64,000 nt of DNA from Bacteroidota bacterium (lineage in GTDB: Bacteria > Bacteroidota > Bacteroidia > Chitinophagales > LD1), in contig JADJZU010000009.1 of assembly GCA_016715625.1 (NCBI GenBank), forward strand, positions 91,243 to 155,242. Reading direction: 5' to 3'. The position numbers and the translations under genes were made by a program. The notes beneath the pieces were generated by a model. That model worked only from the letters and a program-made list of their open reading frames with translations. It searched no databases and was not told the origin of the DNA. This document shows, in pieces, positions 34,803 through 46,347 of the stretch. Every line of letters starts with the position of its first letter. Position 1 is the first letter of the stretch.

Positions 34803-36167
34803 GTGGGTAAACCAAAGAATGTAATACTAATAGTGGCCGATAGCCTTCGATACGATGCTGCTTATGCCGATGGCACACCCGGAGTCCCTTACTTAGAGCA
34901 GAACGCCGTACAGTTTAACAACGCCCGCTCATCGGGCTGCTGGACCTTGCCGGCTACCACAAGTATGTTTACAGGCTTGTTGCCACATCAACATGGCGCT
35001 ACTTCGCAAACCAGATGGGTCAAAAATGAAATGCCAACCCTGCCCGATATTTTAAAAGAAGCCGGTTACAAACCCATGCAGATTACGGCAAACCCCGTAA
35101 CCACCGATATTTTTAATGTGAGCAAGGGTTTTGATGATACCATCAAAACATGGGATATTGTAGAAAGCAAACACCCCATGGTTTTAAGGCTTGCTATTTC
35201 CATCAATCGCCCTCGAATCAGACGCATGCTTCTAAAACCCAAAGACTTGGTTTTTGAGAAGGCCAGCGAAGATTTGAGACAAGGTATAGGTTGGGCGCAA
35301 AATTGTTCGCGCGAGGCACTCGGCAATGCAAAGCAATTGATTCAAGAAAACAATGCCAAAGGGCAAGGGGTGTTCATGTTTGTAAACCTCATGGAGACGC
35401 ATTACCCTTATCACATGGCCGATACATTTTCATTGTTAAGCAAAGGCTTGCTGAATAAAATTCACGAATGGAAAATTCTTTTTCATTTTCTGTCGCAGTC
35501 ATTTCTTAAGAATGATAAAGGGATACTGACACAAGATGACCTGAACATTCTGCGCGAAAAGCAACGTCTGTCATGGAAACTCATTCGCCAGACTGTAGAT
35601 GATTTTTGTCGCGAAATGCATCAGGGGCAAGACAACTTAGTGATTTTTTGTGCCGACCATGGCGACAACTTTGGTGAGCAAGGCTGGCAATATCATTTTA
35701 GCAATGTAACTGACGGGGGTAACCGAGTGCCCGTTTTTTGGTTAGACCATGAGTCTGCGAGCCCCAAAACCCTGACGCATAATGTTAGCTCCAGATTTAT
35801 GCAACATGATATTTTGAAAGCCGTGGGATTGGGTCAAAATATGAATACCATGATGGAAGAACGCGAAGACAATCTCCCAATGCTGGAAAGTTTTTGGTAT
35901 GACAACGAAGGGCATACGATGGAAAAATACAAATACAATCAGGCTGCTTTTATTGAGGGAGACAAGCGATTTGTTTTTCGTGCAGGTAAATGGATGTATG
36001 CTCCGGTAGGTTCCTCCGGACCTGAACCAACTTTTGAGTATGTGGAGAAAAACTTTAACCCCATTGAAGAACTACAACTTCCAGCACAGCGTAAAAAGTA
36101 TCTGGCAGAAACGTTTCGCGAGTTCACAACTTTCTCGAATCAGGTAATGAGCAAAGTAAAAGCATAA
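34803..36167 (+). CDS. Sulfatase / alkaline-phosphatase-superfamily hydrolase (possible phosphoglycerol or phosphoethanolamine transferase)
   Basis: A soluble 454-residue member of the sulfatase fold, starting with GTG. Metal-binding KNVILIVADSLRYDA, the nucleophile loop SGCWTLPATTSMFTGLLPHQHG and the C-terminal FCADHGDNFGEQGWQYH are visible. The loop lacks the C/S-x-P-x-R formylglycine signature of true sulfatases and instead shows WTLPATT, closer to LtaS/OpgB-type transferases with threonine as nucleophile. No membrane helix or signal peptide is evident, which is odd for such transferases. It precedes the MmcQ and heptose genes by 10 bases, so it may belong to that operon. The substrate is unknown. 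Confidence 0.72.
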   Translation: MGKPKNVILIVADSLRYDAAYADGTPGVPYLEQNAVQFNNARSSGCWTLPATTSMFTGLLPHQHGATSQTRWVKNEMPTLPDILKEAGYKPMQITANPVTTDIFNVSKGFDDTIKTWDIVESKHPMVLRLAISINRPRIRRMLLKPKDLVFEKASEDLRQGIGWAQNCSREALGNAKQLIQENNAKGQGVFMFVNLMETHYPYHMADTFSLLSKGLLNKIHEWKILFHFLSQSFLKNDKGILTQDDLNILREKQRLSWKLIRQTVDDFCREMHQGQDNLVIFCADHGDNFGEQGWQYHFSNVTDGGNRVPVFWLDHESASPKTLTHNVSSRFMQHDILKAVGLGQNMNTMMEEREDNLPMLESFWYDNEGHTMEKYKYNQAAFIEGDKRFVFRAGKWMYAPVGSSGPEPTFEYVEKNFNPIEELQLPAQRKKYLAETFREFTTFSNQVMSKVKA

Positions 36168-36177
36168 ACTGCAGCCA

Positions 36178-36537
36178 ATGCATGTGGAGGAAATCAGAAA
36201 CTATGCGCTTGCCAAAGCCGGAGTTACGGAAGGTTTTCCTTTTGGTGAAGGGGTATTGGTCTTCAAAGTAATGGGAAAAATATTTCTCCTGATGTCGCTG
36301 GATAGCGCTCCACTAAGTGTCAATCTGAAAATGAATCCTGAGATAGTGGAAGATTACCGCGAAAAATATTCCGACATTTTACCCGGTTACCATATGAATA
36401 AAAAGATGTGGAACACTGTTCTCTTTGAATCAGGGACTATTCCAACCAAGGAGTTAAAATGGATGATAGATCATAGCTACCAAGAGGTGGTAAAGAAGTT
36501 ACCGAAGAAAGAACAAGTGCTGCTGGCCACACTGTAA
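36178..36537 (+). CDS. MmcQ/YjbR-family protein
   Basis: A 119-residue protein matching the MmcQ/YjbR DNA-binding-like fold: KAGVTEGFPFGEGVLVFKVM at the N-terminus, then SVNLKMNPEIVEDYRE, DILPGYHMNKKMWNTV and the C-terminal IDHSYQEVVKKLPKK. These small proteins are widespread, of unclear function, and belong to a CyaY-like fold. It is translated from ATG at 36178, 10 bases after the sulfatase-fold gene. Confidence 0.82.
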   Translation: MHVEEIRNYALAKAGVTEGFPFGEGVLVFKVMGKIFLLMSLDSAPLSVNLKMNPEIVEDYREKYSDILPGYHMNKKMWNTVLFESGTIPTKELKWMIDHSYQEVVKKLPKKEQVLLATL

Positions 36538-36584
36538 GATTGGTGCCATTTAGAATTTACAACAACTTTTTAGAAGTTTGCCCC

Positions 36585-37166
36585 ATGCAGAAAATCAAAT
36601 CCATCATTTCCGCTTCTATAGAAGTAAAAACTAAAATACTGAATGACACGGATTTTGTGGCGCGCATACATAAAGTTTCGGAAGTAATTGCAGATGCTTT
36701 CAAAAATGGCCATAGACTTTACTTGTGTGGCAATGGTGGCAGTGCTGCAGATGCACAACATTTGGCAGCCGAATTTACGGGGAGATTTTACAGCGACAGA
36801 GAACCCTTGCCCGCAGAGGCCTTACACGTAAACACTTCATTTTTAACAGCCGTGGGGAACGACTATAGCTACGATCAAATTTATGAGCGGGCTGTGAAAG
36901 CACACGGCAGAGAAGGGGATGTCCTTATCGGAATTTCTACGAGCGGCAATTCCAAAAATGTTTTGTTGGCACAACAAGAAGCCCAAAAAAGGGGGATGAT
37001 TGTTGTATCGTTTACGGGTGAGTCGGGCGGCAAAATGAAAGAGAGTTGCCAATACCTTTTTAACGTACCTAGTTCCGACACTCCCAGAATTCAGGAGTCA
37101 CACATTCTCGTGGGGCACATTATCTGCCAATTGGTGGAGGAAGCGCTATTTACAGCCAAACCTTAA
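36585..37166 (+). CDS. gmhA: Sedoheptulose-7-phosphate isomerase
   Basis: A SIS-domain isomerase of 193 residues from ATG at 36585 (MQKIKSIISASIEVK); the longer frame to 36540 uses TTG and shows no pattern. The phosphate-binding LYLCGNGGSAADAQHLAAEF and the loop GISTSGNSKNVLLA are the GmhA hallmarks, as are FTGRFYSDREPLPA and LNTD-like HVNTSFLTAVGNDYS. It converts sedoheptulose-7-phosphate to D-glycero-D-manno-heptose-7-phosphate, the first step of heptose synthesis. hddC follows after 11 bases. The RfaE1-like kinase at 93-1052 would act next in the ADP route. Confidence 0.92.
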   Translation: MQKIKSIISASIEVKTKILNDTDFVARIHKVSEVIADAFKNGHRLYLCGNGGSAADAQHLAAEFTGRFYSDREPLPAEALHVNTSFLTAVGNDYSYDQIYERAVKAHGREGDVLIGISTSGNSKNVLLAQQEAQKRGMIVVSFTGESGGKMKESCQYLFNVPSSDTPRIQESHILVGHIICQLVEEALFTAKP

Positions 37167-37177
37167 TTACCACCAAA

Positions 37178-39686
<2,509 letters not shown>

Positions 39687-39698
39687 CTTCATTGCTGT

Positions 39699-40670
39699 TC
39701 AGCCCTTTTTTTTGCATTGTGCCTCAATCCAGCGGTAAGTAGTTTCTATCCCTTTTTTGAGCGGATAATTAGGCGACCACCCAAGTTTTTGGGCGATGAG
39801 CCGGTTATCCGAATTCCTGCCTCTTACGCCCGTTGGGCCGGGTATGTTTTTAATCACAATACCTTTGCCCGAAATATCCGATATCAATTTTGCTAAGGCA
39901 TTTATCGATATCATTTCCTCGCTGCCAATGTTTACGGGACCTTCCCAATCGCTTTCTATTAGTCGTCTAATTCCCTCAATACACTCATCAATGTAAAGAA
40001 AAGAACGGGTTTGCATTCCATCACCCCAAACCTCTATGGTCCCACCATAGCCTGCTTGAGCAATTTTACGACACAAAGCTGCAGGTGCTTTTTCTTTGCC
40101 TCCCTCCCATGTGCCCTCTGGTCCAAAAATGTTGTGAAATCTGGCCACACGAACTTTAAGTCCGTGATTTCGACTATAACTCAAATACAATCGCTCGCTA
40201 AACAATTTTTCCCATCCATATTCACTATCCGGATGGGCCGGATAGGCTGAATCTTCGCTGCAATGAGGATTGTCCGGGTCTTCTTGATTGTGGGCCGGAT
40301 ACATGCAAGCGCTGGAGGAATAAAATACTCTTTCAACACCATGAATCCTACAGAGTTCTACGATATTCAAATTTACGAGTGCCGAATTGTGCATCACATG
40401 TGCATCATTTTCACCTGTGAAAATGTATCCCGCCCCACCCATATCAGCGGCCAATTGATAAACCTGGTCAAAGTGCTGATCAAACAGTTTGTTGCAAACT
40501 TCCTGAAGCCGCAAATCCCCAATTACAAAATCATCAGCCTCCGATATACTGAATTCGGGAAGCTTTAAATCTACGGCACGAACCCAAAATCCTTCGCGCT
40601 TGAGTCGCTTCACCAAATGACTGCCAATAAAACCACCACCGCCACAGACTAATGCTTTTTTCATATTCAA
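39699..40670 (-). CDS. GDP-mannose 3,5-epimerase-like NAD-dependent sugar epimerase
   Basis: A 323-residue extended-SDR enzyme with the Rossmann motif CGGGGFIGSHL (residues 9-19). The similarity to GDP-mannose 3,5-epimerase (GME) is close: QLAADMGGAGYI, the SSSACMYP catalytic cysteine (C122), YGWEK (Y151/K155), GGKEKAPAALCRK with the acid/base lysine K194, GDGMQTRSFLYIDECIEG and VRGRNSDN. GME gives GDP-L-galactose and GDP-L-gulose; here they are more likely polysaccharide precursors than ascorbate. The third codon (ATG) is an alternative start. The gene starts a minus-strand run next to the exopolysaccharide genes and converges on gyrB with a 12-base gap. Confidence 0.82.
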   Translation of the reverse strand: MNMKKALVCGGGGFIGSHLVKRLKREGFWVRAVDLKLPEFSISEADDFVIGDLRLQEVCNKLFDQHFDQVYQLAADMGGAGYIFTGENDAHVMHNSALVNLNIVELCRIHGVERVFYSSSACMYPAHNQEDPDNPHCSEDSAYPAHPDSEYGWEKLFSERLYLSYSRNHGLKVRVARFHNIFGPEGTWEGGKEKAPAALCRKIAQAGYGGTIEVWGDGMQTRSFLYIDECIEGIRRLIESDWEGPVNIGSEEMISINALAKLISDISGKGIVIKNIPGPTGVRGRNSDNRLIAQKLGWSPNYPLKKGIETTYRWIEAQCKKKG

Positions 40671-40678
40671 TTATAAAG

Positions 40679-41782
40679 CTAGAACGATAAAATATCAATG
40701 TATTTTTGATGAAGTTGCTGACAAGAGAATTGCTCTTCTACTGTCTTTCTGCCCTTTTCACCAACTTTTTTACGAAGTTCAGGGTTTATGATCAACTTAG
40801 ATAAGCACTGAAACCATTCGTCTTCCGTAGATGCCAAGAAACCGTTCACCTCATGTTGTATAACATCATTATTCATACCAACCGGTGCAAGCACAGCGGG
40901 TACTCCCAACCCCATATATTGAAGCCCCTTCATGGCGCATTTTCCCTGACTCCAGGGGTCGTTGGGTAAAGGCATAATGCCAATATCAAAAAAAGAAATA
41001 ACCGGCACTTCAGTGTCATGACTCCAGGCCATTCCCTGTATATTCAATTCTTTGTGCTGGTAATTTTTGTCCCCGTATACTACAAAATGCACCCGGTCGC
41101 CAAATTGTAATTTAATCTTCTTGAGCACCGGCAAGATAGTTTCAAAATGCTTGATGGTAGTATGACTTCCGCTCCATCCAATAATCACGGGATTCGTATT
41201 AGCGAAAAATTTAGGGGTATATTGATAATACTCCAAATCAATAGTAGATGGAAAAATTTCAACGTTACCATTCAGACGGGATGCATATTCCTTCAGATAA
41301 GCATTTCCCACAATAATCTTGTCGCTTAATCGAATAATATCGTCAATCTTCTCGGGCCGCTTTAGGAAACTGAATTTTTTATTTGCCTCCGATATATCCG
41401 GCAGCCAAATGGCATCATCAAAATCTAGAATAATTTTTGCTCCGCTTAACTTCAACATTCGCTCAAACAAAACGGAACCTGTCAAAAATGCCTCTCTGTA
41501 AATAAAAACATAATCATACTTAACCGCACGAAAAACATCCCGGATGCGCCTTAGAAAACTCTTCGCAAAAACATAGAACTTATCAATAATACGAGTTGAT
41601 TGATAAAGGCAAAAGTCCTCGTGTTCTGTTTGAATAATAGGGGAAAAGGTGTAGGAAAAACCAGCGCTTTCTAAGTAACGCAAGTATTGTTCACATCTAT
41701 ATCGCTGCCCCGGAGAGCGATTTAACCGGTGATGAACAATGTAAAGAATTTTTTTTACCGCTTTAGGTTTACTACCAGGCAC
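40679..41782 (-). CDS. Glycosyltransferase, GT4-like (GT-B fold)
   Basis: A 367-residue soluble glycosyltransferase. It opens KKILYIVHHRLNRSPGQRYR and contains LDFDDAIWLPD, a linker of the N- and C-domains, the donor-site VIIGWSGSHTTIKH, and the C-terminal PLPNDPWSQGKCAMKGLQYM with GKCxxK. The E-x7-E-like element is atypical, so the clan is assigned only as GT4-like. It starts with GTG at 41782, sharing one base with the stop (TAGTG) of the repaired upstream membrane-protein frame. The sugar and acceptor are unknown. The gene lies 8 bases from the epimerase gene. Confidence 0.75.
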   Translation of the reverse strand: MPGSKPKAVKKILYIVHHRLNRSPGQRYRCEQYLRYLESAGFSYTFSPIIQTEHEDFCLYQSTRIIDKFYVFAKSFLRRIRDVFRAVKYDYVFIYREAFLTGSVLFERMLKLSGAKIILDFDDAIWLPDISEANKKFSFLKRPEKIDDIIRLSDKIIVGNAYLKEYASRLNGNVEIFPSTIDLEYYQYTPKFFANTNPVIIGWSGSHTTIKHFETILPVLKKIKLQFGDRVHFVVYGDKNYQHKELNIQGMAWSHDTEVPVISFFDIGIMPLPNDPWSQGKCAMKGLQYMGLGVPAVLAPVGMNNDVIQHEVNGFLASTEDEWFQCLSKLIINPELRKKVGEKGRKTVEEQFSCQQLHQKYIDILSF

Positions 41783-41883
41783 TAGATCTTAGCTCTTTTT
41801 AAGTGATAATTAACCAAAATTAGAAACGTTGCGAAGAAGGGCATGATTGGTATTTTATATCGAACAATGCGCCATAGTTGAAA

Positions 41884-43110
41884 CTAGTTAACCCTATGGC
41901 AATACCCAACACAAGCACGAATGGCACAAAAAGCAATAATGTGGTCCTTTGTCAATACACCAAACAGCTTATAAATTCTGGAATTAGTAAACGTTTTTAT
42001 AAACACATAAGAGAAAATGATGGCTTCTATCCCGGATAACAGCATTACAAAATTGCGGACCTGCCAAGGAAATGGCCCAAACAAAGTTACGGCCATTGCA
42101 ACAGGAGCCTTACGTAAAATTCCACCGATAGAGTAGTCCAGTTCACCTTCAATGCTATACCCAGATCCACCTTGTTCATTTAATGTTGAGTGCCAGCTGC
42201 GAAATCCCTCCGCTTTCGCCTGTAAAGATTCAACATTGTATGACTCAACCGAATTACCAATTCCCTTTACCACACCGTAAGATGCTGCGCCACCAACTAG
42301 CAGCAGAAGTGGCCCAATTAAAAATTGCAATCCGGAACTTTTTATCTGGGCCTGATAGTATACCATAGTCATAATGATACAACAAGGGAGCACCGTAAAC
42401 AAGATAAAGCCCCTGATAAGCGATATGATAAATGCAACAAAAAGCAATAACAATACATACTTTAAAATTTTCTTCTTAACGATAAACACCATGTAAAAGC
42501 AGTAAACAAAATACATGATACAGCCTATCATGATGCTATCTTTTGATAGTCCTGAGCCCCAGAATATTACCGATGGAATCATTAGAAATGCATATCCAAA
42601 TTGCTTATGGAGCGAAGGGTAGATAGTGCTCAAGAGCATGAACATCCGCCACTCAAACAAATAGGAGATATATGCAAATGCTAGGCAGAGCATAAAGAAT
42701 GAGTTAAAGCAAAAGATATTGACAATGGATGCTATTTTAATAGTGGTGAGTGAGGCACTGCCCTTGATAAGGTAGATGACACCATACTTGGCAGCATCGC
42801 TAACGCAGGGCCATGGATAAAGCGAGTACGGGTCAAAAACAAACTTGAAGAATGCCCCCGGATCCGTGAACATCAATTTGTGAACAGGCGCTACCGTCCA
42901 ATAGAAGGAAATAGTATCACCACCTTTGTAGTAAAAAACATAAATCAGTGCAAAAAAAACAGAGCCTATAATCTTGTAATTAAGCCCCTTAATGTAATAC
43001 GCTCTGTATAGAAAATTATCGTTGTTGGCATTTCTTGTTCTTATAGCCATAAAGTAAAAGATGGCTATAAAGAAGGGCAACAAAAAAAGGTCGTTCGCCA
43101 ATTCGAGCAT
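41884..43110 (-). CDS. Polytopic membrane protein of the polysaccharide locus (3' end frameshifted)
   Basis: An unrecognised protein with about 9-10 transmembrane helices, such as FALIYVFYYKGGDTISFYW, followed by a PYSLYPWP loop. It could be an O-antigen polymerase-like or flippase-type protein, but no family motif decides. The printed frame ends in an unlikely tail (CAIRACVGYCHRVN). Deleting one base near 41944 restores DTLLLFVPFVLVLGIAIGLT, and adding one near 41863 gives RYKIPIMPFFATFLILVNYH ending at TAG 41782-41784. That stop overlaps the next gene's GTG by one base, so the repaired protein (442-443 residues) is convincing. The gene is transcribed away from asnB. Confidence 0.72.
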   Translation of the reverse strand: MLELANDLFLLPFFIAIFYFMAIRTRNANNDNFLYRAYYIKGLNYKIIGSVFFALIYVFYYKGGDTISFYWTVAPVHKLMFTDPGAFFKFVFDPYSLYPWPCVSDAAKYGVIYLIKGSASLTTIKIASIVNIFCFNSFFMLCLAFAYISYLFEWRMFMLLSTIYPSLHKQFGYAFLMIPSVIFWGSGLSKDSIMIGCIMYFVYCFYMVFIVKKKILKYVLLLLFVAFIISLIRGFILFTVLPCCIIMTMVYYQAQIKSSGLQFLIGPLLLLVGGAASYGVVKGIGNSVESYNVESLQAKAEGFRSWHSTLNEQGGSGYSIEGELDYSIGGILRKAPVAMAVTLFGPFPWQVRNFVMLLSGIEAIIFSYVFIKTFTNSRIYKLFGVLTKDHIIAFCAIRACVGYCHRVN

Positions 43111-43212
43111 GATGCGAACTTAATTGTTTATCGCTTTTTACACGAGCAATTTAGCTATCCAAAATGCCCTGTAATGATATAACATTTAAAAATATCTGAT
43201 ATTAGCATTTAA

Positions 43213-45117
43213 ATGTGCGGAATAGCAGGTTATTTTTCGAAGAGCGACAATCACGATTTAGCAGGGTGTTTACAATCAGCCATTAAACAACTGCAGAAGC
43301 GAGGACCTGATTTTCAACAAACAAAAACTTGCTCTCCCAAAATTGGCATTGCACATGCTCGCCTTTCTATTATTGACACATCGGCTGTAGCCCACCAACC
43401 CATGACCGACCATACAGGTCGGTTTACCATTGTGTTTAATGGAGAAATATTCAACTATCGCGAGCTTAAAGAACAACATCTTGCCAGTGAGGCTTTTCAA
43501 TCGCATTCTGACACAGAAGTGCTACTACTATTGTATAGCAAATACAAAGAAAAATGCCTCCCGCTTCTGAATGGATTCTTTTCATTTGCCATATACGATG
43601 CTCAGAAAGAGGAACTGTTTCTTGCACGGGATAGATATGGCATCAAACCTTTGGTCATTTATCAGAGTGACAATTTTATAGCCTTTGCCAGTGAAATGAA
43701 AGCGCTTTATAAATTTCCATGCAAAAAGATACTTGACTACAACACACTAGCACTATACCTTCAGCTAAACTACATCCCACCGCAATACAGTATTTTACAA
43801 AATTTTGAGAAACTAGGTGCTGGCTGCTATGCAACCATCAGTCGCGATGGTGATTTAAAAACGAACACCTGGTATAAAATACCCTTCAAAGCCGGAGCGA
43901 TTATTAAATCAGAGGGACTTGATTATGAAACGAGCAAGGAAAAGCTAAAGCAATTGGTTCATGAGTCGGTAGAAAGAAGGTTAGTAAGCGATGTACCTTT
44001 AGGCACTTTTTTGAGCGGAGGAATTGACTCTTCTATAGTTACCGCTTGCGCAGCAAGCAAAGTAAAGTCACTCAACACATTCAGTATAGGCTTTAAAGAT
44101 GAACCGTATTTTGATGAAACAAAATACGCCAACCTGGTAGCACAAAAATATGGCACTAACCATACCGTTTTCTCCATTTCCAACGATGAAATGTTTGAAA
44201 ACATCTTCTCCATTCTTGATTATATCGATGAGCCCTTTGCTGACTCCTCCGCTATTGCGGTATATATATTAAGCCAAAAAACCCGACAAAAAGTAACCGT
44301 AGCATTATCGGGCGATGGAGGAGACGAATTGTTTGCCGGATACAATAAACACAAGGCAGAACTACAAGCTCGAAACGCATCCGCGCTGAACACATTAGTC
44401 CGGTGTAGTTTGCCCATGATAAAGATGCTGCCTAAATCACGCCACGGAAAACTGGGCAACCTATTTAGGCAGATTCAGCGATTTGGCGAGGGGATGAACC
44501 TATCTAACTCAGACAGATACTGGCTATGGTGCTCTTTCAATACAACCGGAACAGCGCTTCAGTTACTACATAAACAACCCGAACTCAGCGAGGGCGAAGT
44601 AATGAAACGAAGAAAGTTTGTAGAAGAGTGGGTAACTGATGCCGGTGATTTAAATGATGTGCTTTATGCAGATACACAACTTGTACTACCAGGTGATATG
44701 CTCACCAAAGTGGATTTTATGAGCATGGCCAATAGCTTAGAGGTGAGAGTGCCGCTCCTTGACTATAACGTTGTTGACTTTGCCTTTTCGCTTCCCATTG
44801 ATTTTAAAATAGATAAAAACGGTGGTAAAAAGATTTTGAAAGAGGCTTTTCGTACAGAATTGCCTAACGAGCTTTATACCAGACCCAAAAGAGGCTTTGA
44901 AGTACCACTATTAAAATGGATGAAATCCGGTCTCAAAGATTTAATTGAAAATGAGTTATTGCAGGATGAATTCATTGAGCAACAAAAAGTATTTGACAAA
45001 AGCGCCATCAAAAATTTAAAACAAAAACTATACAGCAATAACCCGGAGGACGCACAAGCTACTATTTGGGGATTGTTGGTCTTTCAGTATTGGTGGAAAA
45101 AAACATTCAATGACTGA
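43213..45117 (+). CDS. asnB: Asparagine synthase (glutamine-hydrolysing)
   Basis: A 634-residue AsnB with N-terminal glutamine amidotransferase class II domain (nucleophile Cys2 in MCGIAGYF, then AHARLSIID, FNGEIFNYREL) and a C-terminal synthetase domain with the PP-loop FLSGGIDSSIVTA and ALSGDGGDELFAGYNKH. It makes asparagine from aspartate using glutamine nitrogen and ATP. In polysaccharide loci related enzymes amidate uronic acids in the glycan, which fits the neighbours here. The length is in the usual range (about 550-650). It is divergent from the membrane protein with a 102-base gap and starts the plus-strand glycan operon. Confidence 0.88.
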   Translation: MCGIAGYFSKSDNHDLAGCLQSAIKQLQKRGPDFQQTKTCSPKIGIAHARLSIIDTSAVAHQPMTDHTGRFTIVFNGEIFNYRELKEQHLASEAFQSHSDTEVLLLLYSKYKEKCLPLLNGFFSFAIYDAQKEELFLARDRYGIKPLVIYQSDNFIAFASEMKALYKFPCKKILDYNTLALYLQLNYIPPQYSILQNFEKLGAGCYATISRDGDLKTNTWYKIPFKAGAIIKSEGLDYETSKEKLKQLVHESVERRLVSDVPLGTFLSGGIDSSIVTACAASKVKSLNTFSIGFKDEPYFDETKYANLVAQKYGTNHTVFSISNDEMFENIFSILDYIDEPFADSSAIAVYILSQKTRQKVTVALSGDGGDELFAGYNKHKAELQARNASALNTLVRCSLPMIKMLPKSRHGKLGNLFRQIQRFGEGMNLSNSDRYWLWCSFNTTGTALQLLHKQPELSEGEVMKRRKFVEEWVTDAGDLNDVLYADTQLVLPGDMLTKVDFMSMANSLEVRVPLLDYNVVDFAFSLPIDFKIDKNGGKKILKEAFRTELPNELYTRPKRGFEVPLLKWMKSGLKDLIENELLQDEFIEQQKVFDKSAIKNLKQKLYSNNPEDAQATIWGLLVFQYWWKKTFND

Positions 45118-45128
45118 TATCCTTTTCT

Positions 45129-46322
45129 ATGCCTTCCAACAAACCTAGAATTTTACGCATCATAAACCGCCTTAACCTGGGCGGACCAACATTCAATGCC
45201 GCCTACCTCAGCAAATACCTGGAAACAGACTTTGATACCATGCTAGTGTCTGGCATGAAAGATGACGCAGAGGAAAGTTCCGAATTTATTGTAAAGAATC
45301 TGGATTTGCATCCGGTATACATACCTGAAATGTATAGAGAACTTAACCCGCTGAGAGACTACAAATCTTACTATAAGCTTAAAAACATCATTGAAACATT
45401 TAAACCAGATATTGTGCATACGCATGCAGCAAAGGCTGGGGCCGTTGGCCGATTAGCGGCTCACCACTGCGGTGTGAAGCACATCGTTCACACCTATCAT
45501 GGCCACGTATTTCACGGATATTTCAGTCCTGCCAAAACCCGATTCTTTCTTGAGATAGAACGCTACTTAGCTACAAAAACTTCAAAAATCATAGCCTTAA
45601 GCAAAAGCCAGAAAGAAGAATTGTCGGATACTTACAAAATTGCTCCTGCCGATAAGTTTGAAATTATTCAGTTGGGATTTGACCTTAAAAAATTCACTGA
45701 AGATTTACCCTCTAAACGAGAGGCTTTTAGAGAGCAGTATCAGATTAAGGCTGATGAGATAGCTATTGGCATCATCGGTCGACTGGTGCCCATTAAAAAT
45801 CATGAAATGTTTTTAAGGGCTGTACATTATGTATCAACGATGACAAGCAAAAAAATCAAGGCTGTTATAGTCGGTGATGGAGAAGAGCGATTAAAGATGG
45901 AGCAGTTGGCGAATGAGTTAGGCCTTTTAAGCCAAGATTCTCACAACAAAAATACCAGAGTCGTATTTACTGGTTGGAGAAAAGATGTGGACGTGTGTAA
46001 TGCGGGACTTGACATTATTTGCCTGACCTCAAAAAATGAAGGAACTCCGGTTAGTCTAATTGAGGCACAGGCATCAGGAAAGCCGATTGTATCTACCCGT
46101 GTTGGCGGAATTGAGGATATTGTCATTGAAAACAAAACTGCCCTACTATGCAAAAGTGAAGATATTGCTCAATTTAGTTCACATCTTCTTCAATTAGTAG
46201 AAAGAACCGAACTGCGAAGCAAAATGAGTAACCTTGGTGTCGACCACGTGTTAAGTCATTTTAGCTATCAACGCTTATGCTCCGATATGGCTACACTTTA
46301 CAAATCAATGTTGGCGGGTTAG
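45129..46322 (+). CDS. Glycosyltransferase family 4
   Basis: A 397-residue GT-B glycosyltransferase. Hallmarks are LRIINRLNLGGPTFNAA-like N-terminus, IVHTHAAKAGAVGRLAA, the donor loop IGIIGRLVPIKNHEMFLRA, and ENKTALLCKSEDI with the DxxxSxxEGxPxSLIEAQASG E-x7-E pattern near the C-terminus. It would add one sugar to the polysaccharide repeat. It sits 11 bases after asnB. The specificity cannot be told from sequence. Confidence 0.85.
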   Translation: MPSNKPRILRIINRLNLGGPTFNAAYLSKYLETDFDTMLVSGMKDDAEESSEFIVKNLDLHPVYIPEMYRELNPLRDYKSYYKLKNIIETFKPDIVHTHAAKAGAVGRLAAHHCGVKHIVHTYHGHVFHGYFSPAKTRFFLEIERYLATKTSKIIALSKSQKEELSDTYKIAPADKFEIIQLGFDLKKFTEDLPSKREAFREQYQIKADEIAIGIIGRLVPIKNHEMFLRAVHYVSTMTSKKIKAVIVGDGEERLKMEQLANELGLLSQDSHNKNTRVVFTGWRKDVDVCNAGLDIICLTSKNEGTPVSLIEAQASGKPIVSTRVGGIEDIVIENKTALLCKSEDIAQFSSHLLQLVERTELRSKMSNLGVDHVLSHFSYQRLCSDMATLYKSMLAG

Positions 46323-46347
46323 TTTATCGCAGGCGAATCATTTTTTT

